From Tetranychus cinnabarinus (lineage: Eukaryota; Arthropoda; Arachnida; Trombidiformes; Tetranychidae): a DNA stretch of 64,000 nucleotides. A program made the position numbers and the translations under genes. Position 1 is the stretch's first letter, and every line of letters starts with the position of its first letter. Below the pieces are notes generated by a model. It searched no databases, was not told where the DNA came from, and was given only the letters and a program-made list of their open reading frames with translations. The stretch covers positions 14,818,001 to 14,882,000 of the forward strand of contig WHVY01000001.1 in the NCBI GenBank assembly GCA_022266195.1. Direction: 5' to 3'. Positions 1-10,782 of this stretch are shown here, in pieces.

Positions 1-71
1 CATTCGATAAACGGGACAAACACTGAATACACCATCCGATATGAATCTAATTAAAGCATAGTGCTTACATG

Positions 72-123
72 AGGTCATAATTCACAGATATTTGCAATTA
101 ATTAGGTCACAATTAATAATTCA
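72..123 (-). repeat. Inverted copies of the 12-bp repeat, left of transposase
   Basis: The 12-mer GGTCACAATTAA (around 106-117) is the exact reverse complement of TTAATTGTGACC, which is tandemly repeated at 2730-2838. A degenerate copy, GGTCATAATTCAC, lies at 72-84. Copies therefore flank the transposase gene in opposite orientations, as subterminal repeats of CACTA-type transposons do. No terminal inverted repeat was found, so the outer end may lie before the window. Confidence 0.5.
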
Positions 124-272
124 CGAAAGGATAACAAACGCACATGTGAGAGAGTCATACCTTGCAATATACAATACAACAGCTGTGAACCACGTGGTAT
201 TAATCTTAGTGATAAGGTAAAAATTTATAATTCTATTCAAGTTATTATTTTCATCATCTTTCATTACCAATC

Positions 273-2492
273 ATGGAAAGGATCAGTAGAACTACTCGAT
301 GGAGACACAACTCAAGATCGGTTCCTATCTCTTCGGTTCCTATTGACAACTTCAACGGAATTTTGAGCTACAATCATTCGATACATTCTCAAGTTAATTC
401 ACCTTCAAGCAGAAATGATACACATGAAAGTCAAGACTTGAATATTTCTACTGTTGTGGATTTACCGGAAGAAAATCGAGAAAATGAATTGGACGTATCC
501 AATATTTTAACAACATCGGATGAATTGCCAGACGCAAAATTACTAAATGCTCTCATTCGGATACATCTTAAACATAAACTATCGTATTCAGCTTTAGATG
601 ACATAATCGAAATGATCAGTTTAAATGTTCATCAAACAGTGACAAGTAATATAAAGAAAAGACTACAAAAGCAATACAAGCACATTTTTGACCATGACTA
701 TCGATTCATCTGTAATTGTGGTAGTAGTAACAAAGCAGTTAAGATCAATGGAAAACTTCCTATTAGTCTAACCTGCTCTAACTGTGGATACGTCTGCAAT
801 AAAGAAAGTTATTATGCCCAAAACTACTTGATTGACCTTAGTATTGAGGAGCAATTAGCTGTAATTTCACAAAAAATTCCAGAAATGAGTTGGAATGATG
901 GGAATCATATCGTTAAATTATTAGCTGCAATTGATTCAATACCACTTTCAAATTCCTCAAATATATCCTTGTACCCAATCATGATTTATATTCAAAACTT
1001 GGAAACATACACGCGTTCAAGCTTACCAATGATCAAAACGATATTTGTAGGCAAAGAAAAACCCCCACTCAATGAGTTTCTTAAGGAATTTGTCAATGAA
1101 ATGAGGACTCTGACAACATCTTTTGTTGATACAAATTGGAGCAAAAAAACACGGATACGTCTCGAAGGTATTCTAGCTGATGCACCTTGTAGAGCTTGGC
1201 TGCTTAACCTGTCTCAATTCAACGGAGAATATCCTTGTCATAGATGCCTTATTAAAATAGGAAAGTCAAGAAAATTTGAAGCAACTTGTATTGAAAACTT
1301 GGTACTGAGATCAACAGCAGAAACTGAAAGGATACGTCATTTCATCAATCAGAACTTTACGACAAATGTGATTGTCAGAGGTGTCAAAGCGAATGGAACA
1401 CCTTTATCAGATCTGCCAAACTTTGACTACATCAATTCGACAGTTTGCGAATATCAACACGCCAATCCTCTCGGTCTCATTCGCTTTATTTTCCGTGATC
1501 TTTTTTTCAATCCAAAATATTGTGAACAAAGTTACTATCTTGGAGACAAAATATCCGAAATAGATGAAAAAATACGTCATTTGAAGCTTGTTTCATCGAT
1601 AAGACGAAAACCAAGGTCCCTCAATACTTTGAAACACTGGAAAGCAAATGAGTATGAAACGTTTCTATTTTTCATTTGCCCGATCGTCCTACATGGATTG
1701 CTGCCCAATACATTTTACAATCACTTACTGACTTATTGCTCGTCATTACATCTTATTTTGGATGGTAAACACAAACAAGCTGACTCTTACATCATCAAAA
1801 CAATGGATACGTTCATCAAAATGGCTGGATCAATAGGCTATCCCGAAAAATTTTTTAGATACAACTTTCACCTTTTTTCTCACCTTTACCATGATTATAA
1901 AAGATTTGGACCTTTGAGTGAAGTAACTGCTTATTCTTATGAGAGTCAACTTGGAAAATACAAATGTTCCCTTAAAAATATGAATGCGATCGCTCAACAA
2001 ATTGCAACAGATGTAAAACTGAATTTAATTTCATTCAACTCCGAGGAATTGGCAAAACGAATGCAGACACATCACGAAGGAAGAGCAAGATATGTTCCGA
2101 AGAATAAGATTGAACTCGTGGTATTCAAAAAGTTTAGAAACAGAAATATTGAATTTTACGAACGTATCCGTGTTCAAAATCATTTAATTGCATTAAAAAG
2201 AGAGAGAAGCAGTTATTGTGATAATATAGTGGAATTAACAGGATACGTCTTGAAAATAAGCGCAATAGTCTCAATTGACGGATCAATGAATCTTATTGGA
2301 ACTAAAGCGAAAATATTGAGACCTATGGAGATAAACATAGATTCAAATACAATGTTGGAAGTTGGCTACATTAATCACATAAGTCCGTTTGACGAGGTTC
2401 ATACTATCCACTCTGTAAATGAAATCAAATCATCTCTCATATTGATTGAGAAAAAGTATATTGTTATGCGCTATTTTCTTAAAAATACATGA
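273..2492 (+). CDS. CACTA/EnSpm-like (Tnp2 family) transposase
   Basis: A single 739-residue open frame without stops; the ATG at 273 has a good context (ATCATGG). Residues about 146-175 form a zinc-ribbon-like unit (ICNCG ... LTCSNCGYVC). Around residue 303 lies ADAPCRAW, followed by QFNGEYPCHRC. This acidic-residue and Cys arrangement is typical of animal Tnp2/Transposase_21-like proteins. Near residue 455 is an NEYETFLFFICPIVL block, and near 545 is GPLSEVTAYSYES, matching the family pattern of a GPL.. motif, then a Ser/Tyr-rich stretch and a Glu. In this family the protein cuts and rejoins transposon ends using acidic residues in an RNase H-like fold. The frame is uninterrupted, so the copy is recent or still selected. 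Related 12-bp repeats on both sides support a mobile element. The family assignment comes from motif recognition; the exact superfamily (EnSpm or a relative) is less certain. Confidence 0.75.
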   Translation: MERISRTTRWRHNSRSVPISSVPIDNFNGILSYNHSIHSQVNSPSSRNDTHESQDLNISTVVDLPEENRENELDVSNILTTSDELPDAKLLNALIRIHLKHKLSYSALDDIIEMISLNVHQTVTSNIKKRLQKQYKHIFDHDYRFICNCGSSNKAVKINGKLPISLTCSNCGYVCNKESYYAQNYLIDLSIEEQLAVISQKIPEMSWNDGNHIVKLLAAIDSIPLSNSSNISLYPIMIYIQNLETYTRSSLPMIKTIFVGKEKPPLNEFLKEFVNEMRTLTTSFVDTNWSKKTRIRLEGILADAPCRAWLLNLSQFNGEYPCHRCLIKIGKSRKFEATCIENLVLRSTAETERIRHFINQNFTTNVIVRGVKANGTPLSDLPNFDYINSTVCEYQHANPLGLIRFIFRDLFFNPKYCEQSYYLGDKISEIDEKIRHLKLVSSIRRKPRSLNTLKHWKANEYETFLFFICPIVLHGLLPNTFYNHLLTYCSSLHLILDGKHKQADSYIIKTMDTFIKMAGSIGYPEKFFRYNFHLFSHLYHDYKRFGPLSEVTAYSYESQLGKYKCSLKNMNAIAQQIATDVKLNLISFNSEELAKRMQTHHEGRARYVPKNKIELVVFKKFRNRNIEFYERIRVQNHLIALKRERSSYCDNIVELTGYVLKISAIVSIDGSMNLIGTKAKILRPMEINIDSNTMLEVGYINHISPFDEVHTIHSVNEIKSSLILIEKKYIVMRYFLKNT

Positions 2493-2729
2493 ATTATGAC
2501 TAAATGCTTAAATACCTAATAAACACCCGATATCTAACTATTTAGCTATTAAATGCTAAGATGTTTTATTCTAAAACGCAATATTTTTAAATAGAATCTA
2601 TTCGCGTCAAAAAGCATCTTCTTTTGAAACTCAATGTCATTTTTTAAACTAATCGGTTAATTCTGTTGATCTCAGTCTTTTAAATTAGTTTTATTGATTA
2701 AATTGTTCATTTTTAGACGTATCCGTCTT

Positions 2730-2838
2730 TTAATTGTGATCTTAATTGTGACCTTAATTGTGACCTTAATTGTGACCTTAATTGTGACCTTAATTGTGAC
2801 CTTAATTGTTACCTTAACTGTTACCTTAACTGTGGCCT
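2730..2838 (+). repeat. Tandem 12-bp repeat TTAATTGTGACC (about 9 copies)
   Basis: About nine head-to-tail copies of TTAATTGTGACC; the last three drift to TTAATTGTTACC, TTAACTGTTACC and TTAACTGTGGCC. The array sits between the transposase stop (2492) and the start codon of the zinc-finger gene (2852), only about 14 bp before that ATG. It could act as transposase binding sites, promoter elements for the downstream gene, or both. Confidence 0.9.
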
Positions 2839-2851
2839 AATAAGGGTAAAT

Positions 2852-3656
2852 ATGGCAAGCCAAGAGGTAAGTTTTATTAAGGTTTTTTCATTGAAAATTG
2901 TTACTAATTTGAACATGATTCTGATCATAAACTTATTCTGTTTCTTGATTCATTAAGTCATTGGATGAAAATGATTATTCATCAATTCAAGCAATTTTGA
3001 ATATTGCCGGAAAAATGGCGAGAAAAAAAGACTCAAAGGCCAAGAAAAGGTTTTTCAAAAAATTAGGTTTAATTAAAAATAAATTTGAACCTCGACCTCA
3101 GCATCAAGAATCTGAGTTTCCTGAATTGTTTCAGGCAGAGTCGTCCGAGCAAAAAGAGGAGAAAGAAGGAAAAGAAAGAAAAGAAAGAAAAGAAAGAAAA
3201 GAAGGAAAAGAAGGAAAAGAAAGAAAAGAAGGAAAAGAAGGAAAAGAAAGAAAAGAAAGTAAAGGTGGCAAAGGTGGCAAAGGTGAAAGAGGAGAAAGAG
3301 GTGAAAGAGGTGAAAGAGGTGCAAGAGGCGAAAGAGGAGAAAGAGGTGAAAGAGGAGAAATGTTCAGGCTTTTCAAAGGTATCAAGTATTATGTCTTTGA
3401 TAAAGATTCTGGTGACATAGTGACCAAAGAGGAAGAAAAGAAATTTTACTCAAAAAACATGGTTTCAAAAATTGGAAACCATTCATGTCAACTTCATCAT
3501 GACTGTTGTTTTAAGAATCGAAAAAAAAATTATGATGTTGAAAGGCATTTGATGCCATTTAAATTCATTATAAAATGCCCTTTCGATGGTTGTTCATCTC
3601 AGTTCAGTACTGAGACAAATTACAAAAAACATGTTAACATTGTTCATTTAAAATGA
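2852..3656 (+). CDS. Spliced C2H2 zinc-finger protein with KEGKERKE and GER repeats
   Basis: The proposed model has two exons. Exon 1 (2852-2866) encodes MASQE and ends at a perfect GTAAGT donor. A 91-bp intron ends in CATTAAG. Exon 2 (2958-3656) continues in frame with SLDENDYSS to a TGA stop, giving about 237 residues. Exon 2 has no upstream ATG in frame before MARKKDSK (3015), which supports the spliced start. Residues about 70-110 are a basic-acidic KEGKERKE tract. Next come about eleven Gly-x-y triplets, mostly GER, which look like collagen but lack proline. The C-terminus carries a classical finger C-x4-C-x12-H-x4-H (CPFDGC ... HVNIVH), and a Cys/His-rich stretch just before it may be a second, degenerate finger. 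An AATAAA lies at 3738. Role unknown; DNA binding is inferred from the finger. It could be an accessory protein of the neighbouring transposon or an unrelated host gene. Confidence 0.55.
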
Positions 3657-6600
3657 AACAATCATTCTTAATCAGTTTTTCATCTTTTAACCATTCAAAA
3701 ATCAGACCAGACTCGAGCTTAAATCAAAGCAATCATGAATAAATTTCAATTCATCAAATTTTCATTTTATTTTCACCAACCATTACTTGATTTTTGGTAG
3801 ACTTGGGGTGTGTTATTTTTTGCAACAATTACAATTTATAAATCATTTTGAAATACATAATTGATGGTTAAATTGTAGACAAAAATGAACGGAAAAGTCA
3901 ATAAGGTGTTGATTGATTTATAATATTTCATTTGAAGTGAAACATTAATCATACTATTTATTTATTTGGCTATAATCAATTGTGTTGATTGATTGTTGAT
4001 CATTAACAAGTTATACCGATTCATAATCAAACAAGACAGGTAAACATGAAGGTTTGTGAAGATGAAATGCTGGCAAAGGAAAGATGAAAGAGATTCAATT
4101 GTAAAAATAGACATCATTTTGTCGCCCACGAATTGTCCATGATAATGGCGATGATAATGAAGACAAAAGACTCATCAAAGGATGTTAAGTGTTAACAAAA
4201 GATACACATCTTTGGATGAAAGATGAAGAAAGATGAAGAAAGATGGAGAAAGATGAAGAGACTTGAAAAGTAAACTTGAAACATTTGAATGTGTTTTTGC
4301 GCTATAACCACTATTTATAAGTAAATCTGTGTTGACTTTTTTGTTTCTGGGAAATGATGTTGTTTTTGTTGATGATGGTGATGATGAAGGCTGATGAGAG
4401 CTGATGAGGATGGTTATTTAGTAGAGTCAAGGGTCAATGCCAATGATGACAGTTTGTTGCCAGAAAATGTACACTTTTAGGTTTTGGGACTTTTCAAGTA
4501 AAATTATGAAGTTTGGGTTGGCAAATTTGTTCATAAGCTAATGAACATTGATTTTACAATAAAATAAATATTGATGTTTTCTGGGTTTTCAGTTGATTTT
4601 TGTTCTTCTTTTTTTCAGAACATTTCATGGAAAATATTGCTCACTGAAATGGCCATTAATTTACGAGAGAAACAATTAATTTAATTATTATTATTCATGT
4701 TTAATGAGTAAAAGAAATGAATGATTGTAAAGTTGAGAATGGTAAAGCTTTACAGAGTTTGACTTTTTGGTCAGTTTTGGTGAAAACACTCTTTCCGTTG
4801 TAACTGCAAATAAACTTGAATCCTTTTTCCTCTTTTATTGATCCTAGCATCATCATCATCATTTTGTGTCATCTTTAAAAAGGCAAAGTAAATGGTTACA
4901 TGCTGTTCAGAAGGAAAGGGAATGAAGAGAGAGAGAGAGAGAGAAAAAAGTTAGTCAAAGAACATTGAAAATGGTTATAAATTGAAAGATTTAAAAGAAA
5001 CTTGATGATGCTGATGAGAAGCACAATGGCTTTGAATGATGAAACGGATGATGTTGGAGAGTGTAATGAAGATCAGCATAACTTTGCAGTTGAAAGATAA
5101 CCAGAAGAAGAAAAGCATTGTGATTAGTTTCAAGCTTAAATGTTGCTAAGATTGGGTCGAGAAATTTATATTTATATGTATTAGATGGAAAAAAAGGAGA
5201 AAATATTTTTGGATATAAAGATGAGGAGGAGAAGGAGGATGCTACTGTGATGATGATGATGATGGGAAGGAGAGGGAGAGTTAGCGTCACCTCAAGCGGT
5301 TGCCTTGTTGATCCATGATTTATGGGCATCACAATCATTTGATAGGCTATTATATACAAAAGAGGAAAGGAAATGATAGTCAATGAAAGCCATTGGGTTA
5401 CCATATACACGAGCTAACCATTTGACTCTTTTTAATGGGCTAAGAGTCGAGTCACTCCGTTGTGAGTTGATCCACTAAACAAGCCAAAAATTCACTTTTT
5501 GCATAACTTTTTCTTCTCACTTTTGCTTTCTAATCAGATAATCATAATTCACCTTTCAATGGCTAAACCAAGCATAATAATGTTATTACTATTTTCATCT
5601 TCTTCATCATCATCGTCCATTCGCATTTTACTCATCTAGCTTATTAAAATTAACATTTGAACACAACAATGAAAACTCGTAAATAAGTATTAAGTTGACA
5701 TCGAAAGTCGAAAAACAAATAAGAAATATTCTCAATCCAATAATAATTTCAGTTTGTTTTAACTCCCAGTTTATGAAAATTTTTCCCGTTGAAACTTGTT
5801 CGATTTTCATACTTTTCTGTCAAATATCTCATCATGATAGAGATGATGATTTTCATTGAACAAGACTTAGATTTCTCAATATTGACCTCATTTTTGATAC
5901 ACTTTTCGGTGTAATTTGTCATCAACAAATTGAACCTGAATTTTTGTCGATCCTCAACTGTCTAAGTGAAATCAATCAATTGATGAAACATTTATCAAAA
6001 TAGAGTTAATTTCTCATGAGAATTCAAGTTATGGATTATTTTATTCTGTTGAGTGTTTTTTTTGTTTTCCCTGAGCTTTGACTTTTTTTCTCCTGCCTGA
6101 CTTCTGTTTGCTCAAAGGTTCAGATGTAATTGATTATGTTCAGGTTGAACCATTTTGATAAATCCTAACCAATGATCAATTGTTAAGCCTATTACATGGT
6201 TAGTTGAAAATGAAAATGTCAAGACAAGCAAAAACAGTTTAAGCAAAAGAGAAACGAAAATTAAGTTAAATATTCATCGTGATTTTCAGGTTCCATTCAA
6301 TTTGTCTATTTATACATGAAATGGACGAACAAGAAGAAAAAACATTTTTCCACATTTCATGATGGAAACGGAACAAAAGTTTTCAAATGATTACCATCAT
6401 TTTCAAGGTTCTGTAGTTGCTCCAGTCCAAAAGTTTCCTGCAATACAAAAGGTTCAATATAAATGATCAACATTAGGATAACAAGAGAACCAAATGGATT
6501 GGCAATGTTTTTGCATTTTTGTACATTCGACTGTTAACATTGGCAGAGTGAAAATGTTAATAATAATAATTGATACAATGATTGGAGTGAAAAGAGGAGG

Positions 6601-8041
6601 AAAAAATGAGCCAGATAAAAATGATGATGAGGAAGATGAGGAAGAGAAATGAGAGCGAAACTTTGCTTTTAACTGATTGTCTAAAGGACAATATCTAAAT
6701 CTGTAAATAAACTTTACCAACTTGTTTCATTGTTACCAGTATTAATATATTTTTTGCCTCCCAGAACAGATTATTTAACTTTCCCTTCCATTCAATTCCC
6801 TGACAATAGGAGCTCTTGTAATGAGGAACAGTGGAAAAACAGAATCATCTTTAGCTAATTAACTTTTCCTTATTTTGGTGTTAATCTTTCTTAATATCAT
6901 CAGCTGAATTATCCTTCATTTCTAATCAAATTTTCTTTGTCATGAACTCATGATGATTAAATAATTTATACCAACATTTCAAGATTTACTATTCAAGTCA
7001 TGGTAGATTCAGTCAATTTTTTGGAAAAAAAGTGTAAAAAAAGTTGCATTAAAATTCTGAAAAAGTTTAACCATTTTCTGGTTACTCAACGTAAGTGTTT
7101 AAAAAAGCAAAATCAAAATGACTTTTAACTTTTAATTTCTTGGTCATCATTTTCAACTCAATTGCTTTGAAACAGATTGGAGTCCTTGTTCAGTTCAGAT
7201 TATCCAATGTTCAGAAACTGGTAAATTTGGGTTTCAACTCTTGAACCTTTGTCTTTGATTTGCAAGAAAATGCATTAAAAATCACTTATACAGTTGATAC
7301 GAGAGTCCAATATGGATTGGTTGAATGATTAGACTTTTGGTTGAGTTTAATGATCCAAGAAGCAGCAAAAATGATCATCCTTATGATTATCATCATTGTC
7401 ATCATTATCTTCATCATTTAATAGTTATCATCCAATAAAGTGAAATCTTTTTCTCTCTTTTTCCCAATCTTCTCATTGAGTAGTAATAATAACATGAAAA
7501 GTTTACTAAACAAGCTTAGGCAAGGTTCATTGAATTAAGCAAAGCAATTGATGCTGACTAAGCTTGAAACCAACAACCAACAAAAGCCAATGACAGTTGA
7601 AAAACAATGAGTTGATGTTATTATTTCCAATCAATTACCCATTATTAAAACATAACAATTTGGAGAGAAAAGTAAAGAAATGATGAAAAAAAAACAAAAA
7701 TCACAGTTAACCTGGAAATGTTAATATTCATTTCACATGCAAACCCAAAGGTAAAAGATTCAAACAATTTGTATGAAAAGGAAAAGAAGAAAAATATTGT
7801 CAAAATTGAAGGAAAATGAAAACGATTGATTTTCCTATTAAAAAAGGCAAATGTTTCAACATTTTAAAGTTTACTGGAAAAGGTGTTTTCAGATGAATAT
7901 GGAAAAGTCACAAAAGTGAGATGAAAGTGATGAGGATGGAAATGGTGATGAACAAGAAAAGATTTGTGTTTTGAAACAATCTTAATGTGCTTCCTTCACG
8001 ATATCCAATAACTGAGTAAACTTTTTTGTTGCCTTTTCCAG

Positions 8042-8101
8042 CCTCACTGAATGCTTCAATGTTATATCCTTGAACCTCCAGGGAGTTTCAATCCCAGTCT
8101 G
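8042..8101 (+). CDS. Candidate micro-exon, possibly first strand of an Ig domain
   Basis: A pyrimidine-rich acceptor (GCCTTTTCCAG) precedes, and a GTAAAG donor follows, 60 bp with a single open frame reading LTECFNVISLNLQGVSIPV. The exon would enter with two codon bases already used and leave with two. The Cys, hydrophobic alternation and terminal VSIPV resemble the start of an immunoglobulin domain in arthropod Beat/Side-like adhesion proteins. No partner exon was found in the window, so this is weak; chance similarity is quite possible. Confidence 0.22.
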
Positions 8102-10620
8102 GTAAAGAATTTCTTTTTTTTCTTCTTCAACATTCTCTTCATCCTCCAATCATCATCATTATCATCTTTACTTTCAAATCTTCTCCTCCAATGAGTCTAT
8201 TCACTCTTTGGCCCATCTTTTCCCTTCTCCTGTTCATCATCATTCTCATCATTTTTTTTACTTTCTTCATCTTCTTTTTCAAACCAAATTCTTTACCTTT
8301 TTTTCCTTCTTTCTCTCTTCCTTCCTTCTTCTAATATCTTGTTGGATGTTATTGTTTGATAACTCAAAATTATACTGCAACATCATCAGCCATTATCATT
8401 TGGAGTAAAAAAATTTTCATTTGAAAGGCAAGACGAACGGTAATGATGATCAAGAAAAGTATTAACAAGTAACACTATCATCATCATTAAATTGATGGTT
8501 TTACACTCTTCTTCAGATGAAACCGATTCCACCATCGATATGTTATAATCTGAATACAAGATTCTTATGAATATAATACTAGTCCAACCTTACGACTATC
8601 ATCATCATTATCATCTCATTTTCCCTCCCAGTTAATATCATCTTTAAAAATGAACTTCGCTATCAGTTTAAATTCATGTTATATTCAAATATGTTTCTTA
8701 TTAATGGCAAACTCTAATAACAACTTGTTCATAACCTTCATTTTTATAAATTCAAACTCAACTTTATCCTTTGACTATGTAAAGACAAAAATGTTTCAAT
8801 ATTTGAAGTGAAAAAAACTTTTCGACGAAAAAAAGAAACTCTTTTTTTCTATTGAATAATTGAATAATCAGTTTCAAGTGAGAATCACAGAGTTCATAGC
8901 GTTTGTTGGCATGAATTTTAAACTACAAATTATAATAAGTTCAATGTTTGGGTGAAAAGGAAAAGCTCATTTCAGGAAGAATTTTTGATTCCTTTTTTGT
9001 TTCAATGTTATTGCCATTTTCATGATAATTGCAATTGGTTAGACTTTAAATGGCTCAATTGAAAATTAATGGAAACATTGACTCGAATTAATTCAATGTT
9101 AAAGAGCGAAATTCAAGTTTCCATGGAAATGTTTACATTCTTGAATTATCTTTATTTCTCCATTGAATCTCATTTCCATTTTACCTTCAATAATAATTGT
9201 CATCATCATGATGATAACCAAATGATTTAGTAAATTAAAACAGAAAATAAATTTACCAGAAAAAGAGTAAAAAAGAAGGAAAAGAGCAAAAAAGTAAATC
9301 TGAAACTGATTTACAATGTTAATGATGAAAAGTTGACAGAGTTTAATCATTCACCTTGAACCTGTTTCCATTCATGATAAACTCGGAATTAATAACACAA
9401 AATGTGGTGACATAAAGTTTATAAATGATGAGCATGACGATGATGAGGAAAAGATAAAGATGGTGATGAAGATGAAGATAGACAGACTTTTTAATAATCT
9501 TTCATCTTTAACAGATATTTTATTATCCATCAACTTCTTTGGTGGTTTCACTTTGCTTTTCTTACATCCTTATCACTCAGTTAGCCTTGATGCTTTACCA
9601 TGTTGATAACAGTGATGAACGACAGGTAGTCAGATGGAGAGATTGAAATGATGAGAAGTTGATCATTTGCAGAATTCAATTCAAAATAAATGGTTTTTCA
9701 TTCATCATTATTTTTCTCTTAAAGACGTTTCTCTCATCATCATTATCATGCTTTACAGTCTAAAGATTCATCCTTTTCATTGTTTAGTTTTCCAGTTTTT
9801 TTCACATTCATTGACAAATTGACAAACCTTTTCAAGGTGGAACCACTTTTAAGCTACAAAATTGCGGATATCAACATTGTCATTATTCATAAGCAACATT
9901 ATCTTGATGTAAACGCCTTAATTTCGGTTAATTTATCCTTGAATTATCTGTGAAAAGGAAAAGTTTGAAAGTTTGAAAATTTCCGTTTTCATCAAAGAGT
10001 TGTTTAGCTTATTGATTGAAAAAAAATTGAGATCTTCGAGTCAAATCAATTTGTTTTATTAATAAAATCAATCTTGGAATATTATTTTTGCGTTTAATTT
10101 TTGGCTTTTTTTCAAGTATGATCAAGTCTAGTTTAAGAAAGTCGATTGTTGAATCTAAACTTGAGACGAATCGCAACTGTTTCAAAAGGCGAAATTAAAA
10201 TCTTTGGATTTTCGATTTGAATATTCATTCAAATTTCCGTTCATTTTTTATCAATAGAAAGTTTGAAAGTTTAAAAATTTCACTTCACGTTGATCGAAAA
10301 ATTTTGTCATTTTAAAGTTGCTTAGTTTTAAAGCCAATCTTCGAACTTCAATGTTATTTTGTACTTGTATTGCTTAAAGATGTGGTTCAACGAAACCTGA
10401 GATAATTGAAACTATCCAGGTTTAAGAAATGAAAATTTGGGTAAAAATCGAAATTGAAATCTTATGAATTTCGATGTTAAATGCTTATTCAAGTTTCTGT
10501 TCATTTTACTCATTCAAAGATTTATCGTTACATTTAACAAGAAACTGCTGCGATCATGGCTGATCGCAAGTTTCTTTTAACCACCCATGCTAACCGTGCT
10601 AACCGTAGCTTTAGAGTGGT

Positions 10621-10782
10621 TTTTTTCGAGTTCATTTTCAAACAATTTTTATAAGATTATCCACCACCCAAATCCACCAAATTTTTGACCACTTTTTAAG
10701 ATATGATGGTGATTAATAGTGGATGTGTTAGATGGGTTGTGGATAATCTTATAAAAATTGTTTGAAAATGAACTCGAAAAAA
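10621..10782. repeat. Near-perfect inverted repeat, about 50-bp arms
   Basis: The left arm (10621-10670, TTTTTTCGAGTTCATTTTCA...) and right arm (10733-10782) are reverse complements with about one mismatch, separated by about 62 bp. A further partial copy of the arm edge (GTGGATGTGGTAGATTGGGT) starts near 10858. It looks like a small foldback element or MITE relic; no clear target duplication was seen. Confidence 0.7.

Noticed and set aside
3073..3420. Open frames on both strands over the GA-rich repeat (LF-rich and EK-rich peptides)
   Set aside because: They are alternative readings of the same microsatellite that encodes the zinc-finger protein's low-complexity part.
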